This document shows, in pieces, positions 59,656 to 64,000 of a DNA stretch of 64,000 nt. The notes beneath the pieces were generated by a model, which was given only the letters and a program-made list of their open reading frames with translations, was not told the DNA's origin and did not search any database. A program made the translations under genes and the position numbers. This DNA comes from Croceimicrobium sp965228705. Its GTDB lineage: Bacteria > Bacteroidota > Bacteroidia > Flavobacteriales > Schleiferiaceae. The stretch spans positions 3,472,001 through 3,536,000 of the forward strand of contig NZ_OZ245832.1 of NCBI RefSeq assembly GCF_965228705.1, read 5' to 3'. The first letter of the stretch is position 1. The number at the start of each line of letters is the position of its first letter.

Positions 59656-60181
59656 ATGCCTTGATGCGTCGTATATAGTCCCAAAGGACGACCCCGGCGC
59701 TTACCGCTATATTTAAGGAATGCTTGGTGCCGAATTGCGGGATTTCAATGGCTCCATCACAAAAATCCAGTACTTCATCGCTTACCCCGCTTACTTCATT
59801 GCCAAAAACAAAGATTTGCTTCTGATCTAAATTCGGTTCCCAATGGCGGAGGTCCACAGAGCCTTCACATTGTTCTACCGCCCAAATTTGATAGCCTTCT
59901 TCTTTAAGTGTTTTAAGAGAGTTTAATCCATCTGGAAGACTCTCCCAGTTTACAGATTCAGTCGCTCCCAAGGCAGTTTTTCGCATTTCCTTGGATGGTT
60001 TTGGGCTTAATCCACCTAGATAGATTTTTTCGCAGCGAAAGGCATCAGCGGTGCGGAAAACGGATCCTACATTAAGTAAACTTCGTACTTCGTCTAAAGC
60101 GATTCGGAAGGGAAATTTCTCTTCCTCTTTAAATTCAGAAACGCTTAGTCTATTAAGCTCACTCATTCGAAGCTTTCTCAT
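59654..60181 (-). CDS. SpoU/TrmH-family RNA 2'-O-methyltransferase
   Basis: The 175-residue SPOUT enzyme has the three knot motifs in order: N-V-G-S-V-F-R-T-A-D-A-F near 36-47, F-V-F-G-N-E-V-S-G-V near 123-132 and I-E-I-P-Q-F-G-T-K-H-S-L-N-I-A-V-S-A-G near 144-162. It should methylate a ribose in tRNA or rRNA; the target is not clear from sequence. It is the minimal catalytic domain without an extra RNA-binding domain and is divergent from mutS. Confidence 0.92.
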   Translation of the reverse strand: MRKLRMSELNRLSVSEFKEEEKFPFRIALDEVRSLLNVGSVFRTADAFRCEKIYLGGLSPKPSKEMRKTALGATESVNWESLPDGLNSLKTLKEEGYQIWAVEQCEGSVDLRHWEPNLDQKQIFVFGNEVSGVSDEVLDFCDGAIEIPQFGTKHSLNIAVSAGVVLWDYIRRIKA

Positions 60182-60220
60182 TGTCCTTTGTATTTTAGCT
60201 CGCTCGCAAATTACTTCAAA

Positions 60221-62815
60221 TTGGCCGCTAAAAAGAAAACTCAGACCCCCTTAATGCAACAATACAACGAGATCAAGCAGAAGCATCCCGATGCTATTCT
60301 CTTGTTTCGTGTGGGGGACTTTTATGAGACCTTCGGGGAAGATGCTATTGCAGCAAGTCGGATTCTGGGAATTGTATTGACTAAAAGGGCCAATGGCTCA
60401 GCCTCTGAAATAGAATTGGCGGGCTTCCCACACCATTCTTTGGATACTTATCTGCCCAAATTGGTGAGAGCCGGACGCCGGGTGGCTATTTGCGATCAAT
60501 TGGAAGATCCCAAACAAACTAAGACCATTGTTAAGCGCGGAATTACCGAATTAGTAACTCCAGGCCTCACAACGCATGATCAAGTATTAAATAGCGGTGA
60601 AAATAATTTTCTTGCTGCGGTTCATATAGGGGCTAGTATACAAGGGGTGGCATTTTGCGATCTCTCTACCGGTGAGTTTATGGTGGCCCAAGGGAATCAT
60701 GAGCAGGTAGATAAACTGCTGCAAAGTTTAAGGCCCACCGAGGTTCTGTATTCTAAGAGTAAGCGCAGGGTATTTGAAGATGTATACGCCAGTCAGGCCT
60801 ATTCCTTCCCTTTGGATGAATGGATTTTTCAATTTGAATTTGCAGAACAAAGTTTACTCGATCATTTTAAAGTAAAGTCATTAAAGGGTTTTGGGATAGA
60901 GAACATGGAGGAAGCCATTATTGCTTCCGGTGCCATATTCCATTACTTAAAAGAAACCCATCATAATCGCCTGGATCATATTCAGTCGATCAATCGCTTA
61001 GATAATGGGGAGTATGTTTGGATGGATCGTTTTACCGTCCGCAATCTGGAACTATTCGAATCCAATAGTCGTGGTGGCCAGAGCTTACTGGGAGTTATTA
61101 ATGAGACCTGTTCTCCGATGGGTTCGCGTTTATTGCAACGCTGGTTAGCTATGCCTTTAGTGGATATGCAACGCTTGGCTAAGCGACATGACCACGTGGA
61201 GGCCTTTTATCGTAATCCGGATTTGATAAGCTCTGTTCGGGAGGCATTAAACGAGATTTATGATTTAGAGCGTTTAGCTGTAAAAGTTAGTACTGCTAAA
61301 GCCTTGCCTAAGGAATTGGTGCAATTAAAGCGTGCGCTGGTCTTGGCTAATGATGTGAAGGCCCTTTGTGAAAAGGAGGAGGCATTTGATACATTGGTAG
61401 GAAGAATTCATCCCGCCAAGGATTTAATAGCTCGCATTGGCAGTACTCTAAAGGATGAGCCTCAGAATAATATGGCTAAGGGCGAGTATGTTCGGGAGGG
61501 CGTTTCCGCAGATCTTGATGAGTATCGTGAGTTGCTCTATAATGGCAAGGATAAGCTCTTGGAAATTCAGCAGCGGGAAGCAGAGAAAACCGGAATCAGC
61601 AATTTGAAGATTGCCTTTAATAATGTCTTCGGCTATTATTTGGAGGTGCGCAATACGCATAAAGACAAGGTTCCAGAGGAATGGATTCGCAAGCAAACCC
61701 TGGTTAGTGCCGAACGTTACATTACCCAGGAACTCAAAGAATATGAGCAGAAGATCCTGCAGGCCGAAGAAAAGATCGTTGCTCTGGAACAAGAGATTTA
61801 TCAGCAATTATTGCAAGATCTCTTAACTCAATTAGGGCTAATTCAATCCAATGCTCAGGTATTGGCGGAAGTAGATTGTTTGAGCGCCTTTGCTTACCTG
61901 GCCCAACGCAATGATTATCATCGCCCGGAAATGAATGATGGGGACGCGATTGAGATTAAAGACGGGCGGCATCCGGTGATTGAAAAGAGTCTTAAGACTG
62001 GTGATGAATATGTATCCAATGATGTGAAATTGGATCGCGAAAATCAGCAGCTCTTAATGATTACCGGTCCGAATATGAGTGGTAAGTCGGCCTTATTGCG
62101 GCAAACCGCTTTAATTAGTCTGATGGCGCAGATCGGAAGTTTTGTTCCCGCCAGTGCAGCCAAACTGGGCTTTTTAGATAAGATTTTTGTTCGAGTTGGG
62201 GCTTCGGATAATATCTCACAAGGGGAATCAACCTTTATGGTGGAGATGAATGAAACCGCCAGTATTCTAAATAACCTCTCTGAGCGCAGTTTAATCCTCC
62301 TAGATGAGATTGGTCGTGGCACCAGTACTTATGACGGGATAAGCATTGCTTGGAGCATTGCAGAGTATTTACACGAGCATCCGAGTAGGGCTAAAACCCT
62401 ATTTGCCACCCATTATCATGAATTGAATGAAATGGAAGGTAATTTCGAGCGCATTCGCAATTATAATGTGAGTGTAAAAGAAATGGGGGATAAGATCATT
62501 TTTATGCGTAAGCTTAGTGAAGGAGGTAGTGCGCATAGTTTTGGTATTCATGTGGCGCGAATGGCAGGGATGCCTGCTTTGGTGATATCTCGTTCTCAAA
62601 AGATATTAAGTGAGCTAGAGGCCAGTCGAGCTAATGGTAGGGAAGCGGAAACACTTAATGATCAGGCCAAGGAAATGCAATTAAGTTTCTTTCAATTAGA
62701 TGATCCAATTTTGGATGAAATCCGCAAGGATATTGAGAATCTGGATATTAATACCCTTACCCCGGTAGAGGCCTTGATGAAGCTAAATGAAATCAAGAAA
62801 AAAATTGGTGCTTAG
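60221..62815 (+). CDS. mutS: DNA mismatch repair protein MutS
   Basis: MutS finds mismatches and recruits MutL. I place the start at a TTG giving M-A-A-K-K-K-T-Q-T-P-L-M, which matches usual Bacteroidota MutS N termini; a TTG at 60188 is an in-frame alternative that would add 11 residues. The 864-residue protein has the mismatch-probing F-Y-E (34-36, the F-x-E motif), the connector, lever and clamp domains, and the ATPase with Walker A G-P-N-M-S-G-K-S (616-623), L-L-D-E-I-G-R-G-T-S-T-Y-D-G and A-T-H-Y-H-E-L. It is a full-length MutS1. Confidence 0.96.
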   Translation: MAAKKKTQTPLMQQYNEIKQKHPDAILLFRVGDFYETFGEDAIAASRILGIVLTKRANGSASEIELAGFPHHSLDTYLPKLVRAGRRVAICDQLEDPKQTKTIVKRGITELVTPGLTTHDQVLNSGENNFLAAVHIGASIQGVAFCDLSTGEFMVAQGNHEQVDKLLQSLRPTEVLYSKSKRRVFEDVYASQAYSFPLDEWIFQFEFAEQSLLDHFKVKSLKGFGIENMEEAIIASGAIFHYLKETHHNRLDHIQSINRLDNGEYVWMDRFTVRNLELFESNSRGGQSLLGVINETCSPMGSRLLQRWLAMPLVDMQRLAKRHDHVEAFYRNPDLISSVREALNEIYDLERLAVKVSTAKALPKELVQLKRALVLANDVKALCEKEEAFDTLVGRIHPAKDLIARIGSTLKDEPQNNMAKGEYVREGVSADLDEYRELLYNGKDKLLEIQQREAEKTGISNLKIAFNNVFGYYLEVRNTHKDKVPEEWIRKQTLVSAERYITQELKEYEQKILQAEEKIVALEQEIYQQLLQDLLTQLGLIQSNAQVLAEVDCLSAFAYLAQRNDYHRPEMNDGDAIEIKDGRHPVIEKSLKTGDEYVSNDVKLDRENQQLLMITGPNMSGKSALLRQTALISLMAQIGSFVPASAAKLGFLDKIFVRVGASDNISQGESTFMVEMNETASILNNLSERSLILLDEIGRGTSTYDGISIAWSIAEYLHEHPSRAKTLFATHYHELNEMEGNFERIRNYNVSVKEMGDKIIFMRKLSEGGSAHSFGIHVARMAGMPALVISRSQKILSELEASRANGREAETLNDQAKEMQLSFFQLDDPILDEIRKDIENLDINTLTPVEALMKLNEIKKKIGA

Positions 62816-62817
62816 GC

Positions 62818-62849
62818 TTGCTCAGGTTGGATAAATGATATTATATTTG
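62818..62849 (+). promoter_or_regulatory. Promoter of tRNA-Gly
   Basis: TTG (62818-62820), a 21-base spacer and TATATTTG (62842-62849) resemble a full Bacteroidota promoter, 45 bases before the tRNA. It begins just after the mutS stop codon. Confidence 0.55.
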
Positions 62850-62894
62850 CCGACCCAAAGCGAAAGCAGCGGTGTTCTTTAACAGAATAGAATT

Positions 62895-62967
62895 GCGAGA
62901 GTAGCTCAGTTGGTAGAGCACAACCTTGCCAAGGTTGGGGTCGCGGGTTCGAATCCCGTCTCCCGCT
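62895..62967 (+). tRNA. tRNA-Gly, anticodon GCC
   Basis: The 73-base gene has D-arm GCTCAGTTGGTAGAGC, anticodon stem CAACC/GGTTG with loop TTGCCAA (anticodon GCC), T-arm GCGGG-TTCGAAT-CCCGT and discriminator T. The acceptor stem is GCGAGAG against CTCCCGC, which leaves an A-C mismatch at the fourth pair; all other pairs hold. CCA is not encoded. Confidence 0.94.
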
Positions 62968-62972
62968 CAGAG

Positions 62973-62997
62973 GCCCTCCTGAAGAGGGCTTTTTTTT
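62973..62997 (+). terminator. Terminator after tRNA-Gly
   Basis: GCCCTC (62973-62978) and GAGGGC (62984-62989) form a stem with a five-base loop followed by eight Ts, so the two tRNA genes are separate transcripts. Confidence 0.88.
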
Positions 62998-63039
62998 GCG
63001 CTTCCTGGAAACGCAGAAAATGGTTCTGGAATTCGAATG

Positions 63040-63047
63040 TAAATTTG
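63040..63047 (+). promoter_or_regulatory. Putative -7 box for tRNA-Leu(TAA)
   Basis: TAAATTTG matches TAnnTTTG, 14 bases before the tRNA. It lies inside a near-palindrome framed by two GAATTC hexamers (63030 and 63047 regions). Confidence 0.45.
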
Positions 63048-63061
63048 AATTCTTCATAGCC

Positions 63062-63147
63062 GCCCTGGTGGTGGAATTGGTAGACACGCGGGACTTAAAA
63101 TCCCGTGGCCAGCAACGGCCGTGCGGGTTCAAGTCCCGCCTGGGGCA
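63062..63147 (+). tRNA. tRNA-Leu, anticodon TAA
   Basis: The 86-base class II tRNA has acceptor GCCCTGG pairing with CTGGGGC (two wobble pairs), anticodon stem CGGGA/TCCCG with loop CTTAAAA (anticodon TAA, decoding UUA), a long variable arm (GGCCAGCAACGGCC) and T-arm with TTCAAGT. Discriminator is A; CCA is not encoded. Confidence 0.96.
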
Positions 63148-63153
63148 CAACAG

Positions 63154-63186
63154 AAAAAAGCGTTAACGAAAGTTGACGCTTTTTTT
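63154..63186 (+). terminator. Terminator after tRNA-Leu(TAA)
   Basis: GCGTTAAC (63160-63167) pairs with GTTGACGC (63172-63179) around a GAAA tetraloop, with an A run before and a T run after. Confidence 0.88.
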
Positions 63187-63333
63187 GTTTGTAATCCTTT
63201 CTGGGAACTCTTCTGAGTTTCAAAATCAAGTATTCTCATTTACTCTCCCTTTCGAACCAATCATCGTGCCTTTGAAACCAATGATTGCTAGGGCTTCTGC
63301 CAATCTTTGCCTCATCATTAAAGAAACACAATC

Positions 63334-63735
63334 ATGAATTTGAAAAGGGCAATGCTTTCGGCAGTTTTAATATGGGTATTAGGTGTAAGCGCTTATACAG
63401 GATCCTTCTTTATCCATCTCATGGCAGATCCTAATTTACAAGCCAATTTGGTCCTCACATTCGCCTTGATTCCCAGTGCTATTTTGGGGGCTAAATTGTA
63501 CTATCGGAGTGGACTCAAGACTAATGGGTTTAAGCTAGGTACAGGGATGTTTTTCATCGCGATGCTCCTGGATGCACTTATTACTGTGCCCCTATATATT
63601 ATTCCAGAAGGAGGTGATCATATTAGCTTTTTTAGCGATCCGGGATTTTGGTTTATCGCGGTAGAGTACATTTTAACCGTGGGATTGTATTGGCGATTTA
63701 AGGTTTTTACCAGAAGTCGAAAGCTTTTTAGTTAG
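63334..63735 (+). CDS. Small membrane protein, DUF5367-like
   Basis: The 133-residue protein has four hydrophobic segments (about 8-30, 38-55, 68-90, 103-125) and recognisable stretches L-Q-A-N-L-V-L, I-P-S-A-I-L-G-A-K-L-Y-Y-R, M-L-L-D-A-L-I-T-V-P and F-F-S-D-P-G-F-W. These agree with my recollection of family DUF5367. Function is unknown. The 186-base upstream gap holds the tRNA terminator and a 7-bp inverted repeat (CAATCAT/ATGATTG near 63259-63288) of uncertain meaning. Confidence 0.65.
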   Translation: MNLKRAMLSAVLIWVLGVSAYTGSFFIHLMADPNLQANLVLTFALIPSAILGAKLYYRSGLKTNGFKLGTGMFFIAMLLDALITVPLYIIPEGGDHISFFSDPGFWFIAVEYILTVGLYWRFKVFTRSRKLFS

Positions 63736-63739
63736 TTCC

Positions 63740-64000
63740 ATGCTTAGTACAAAAAGAGCTTATATAAGGCCTTTGAAGAGCTCCGACTTTGAGCTGCTCT
63801 TAGAAATGTACTTGGAACCCGATTCCAATAAATATATCGCTCCTCTTAAAGATCAATCGCCCGAGTTTTATCTGAATTTCCTGCAAACTAAGCGGCAGCA
63901 AAATCAAAAGGAAATGGGATTCTGGGTGGCGGTTGAAAAGACCTCGAAGCAAATTATAGGTACTGTTAATCTCAATACCTATGCACCCTTAGCTATTAAG
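63740..64000 (+). CDS. GNAT-family N-acetyltransferase (partial, runs off the window)
   Basis: An open frame starts at the ATG at 63740 and continues to the window edge (87 codons): L-S-T-K-R-A-Y-I-R-P-L-K-S-S-D-F-E-L-L and later F-W-V-A-V-E-K-T-S-K-Q-I-I-G-T-V-N-L. The I-R-P-L...D start and the I-G-T-V-N-L strand are those of RimJ/RimL-type acetyltransferases, which acetylate amino groups with acetyl-CoA. The acetyl-CoA loop lies beyond the window. It begins five bases after the upstream gene. Confidence 0.75.
   Translation, partial: MLSTKRAYIRPLKSSDFELLLEMYLEPDSNKYIAPLKDQSPEFYLNFLQTKRQQNQKEMGFWVAVEKTSKQIIGTVNLNTYAPLAIK

Noticed and set aside
62812..63150. 112-codon minus-strand open frame across the two tRNA genes
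   Set aside because: It is the antisense of tRNA-Gly and tRNA-Leu; the R-D-S-N-P-R-P and A-L-P-T-E-L-L type peptides are well-known translation artefacts of tRNA genes.
63259..63288. CAATCAT...ATGATTG inverted repeat upstream of the DUF5367-like gene as an operator
   Set aside because: Seven-base arms with a 16-base spacer can arise by chance in this A/T-rich gap, and no regulator is linked.

Overview
The window reads as ordinary chromosome of a marine-type Flavobacteriales/Bacteroidota bacterium. The evidence is type IX secretion (T9SS) C-terminal sorting domains on two secreted proteins, a PorV/PorQ-family protein, a TonB-dependent receptor/DUF4249 pair, HYC_CC_PP and DUF3127 families, a GT3-type glycogen synthase, a GH3-family protein, and promoters of the Bacteroidota kind (-7 box TAnnTTTG, -33 TTG) rather than TATAAT boxes. 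Assignment below order level (possibly near Cryomorphaceae/Schleiferiaceae) is inference. Coding density is high: no stretch over 300 bases lacks a gene, and I see no phage, IS element, integrase or CRISPR array.

Layout. 1-5 kb: PorV/PorQ-like outer-membrane protein, greA, HIT hydrolase, ruvC, a GT2 glycosyltransferase and a YbdG-type MscS channel. 5-8.3 kb: DUF4249 lipoprotein plus TonB-dependent receptor. 8.4-11.6 kb: S41 protease and a DppC-like permease. 11.6-15.6 kb: a minus-strand operon (flavin reductase, DUF3127, AtoE-like transporter, Aat, DUF6992). 15.7-23.6 kb: tRNA-Leu(TAG), a LamG T9SS protein, a classical TonB and a 1812-residue modular T9SS protein. 23.9-25.5 kb: a sulfur-linked group (Crp/Fnr regulator, cysteine-dioxygenase-like protein, rhodanese) with two matching Crp-type palindromes. 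25.6-31 kb: YejK-like nucleoid protein, a putative copper operon (HYC_CC_PP protein, periplasmic HMA protein, TonB-dependent receptor) and a SPOR-domain protein. 31-34.6 kb: tig-clpP-clpX. 34.6-38.7 kb: thyA and folA separated by two unusual tandem TonB-domain proteins. 38.9-45.6 kb: glycogen synthase, a lipoprotein, a nucleoside transporter with an extra N-terminal domain, a DUF151/UVR nuclease and etfAB. 45.8-49.5 kb: pyruvate dehydrogenase E1 beta and a membrane pyrophosphatase with a long C-terminal extension. 49.7-58 kb: two deoxynucleoside kinases, a GH3 protein, DUF2797, a flippase-like membrane protein, a queuosine-precursor transporter, sppA and folK. 58-64 kb: an OmpA protein, an RNA methyltransferase, mutS, tRNA-Gly, tRNA-Leu(TAA), a DUF5367-like membrane protein and a truncated GNAT acetyltransferase.

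Most genes are housekeeping. The parts most worth a second look are: the Crp/Fnr-cysteine dioxygenase-rhodanese group, where the regulator's recognition helix carries the R-E-x-x-x-R pattern expected for its two GTGA-N6-TCAY boxes and the dioxygenase lacks one of the three canonical iron ligands; the metal operon with an 18-bp-arm hairpin just before the HMA start codon; the anchorless TonB-CTD repeat proteins placed between thyA and folA; the extended pyrophosphatase; and the promoter-hairpin leader of greA.

Starts were revised where the longest ORF began at a weak non-ATG codon or ahead of a signal peptide. All family assignments come from reading motifs, not from database searches.
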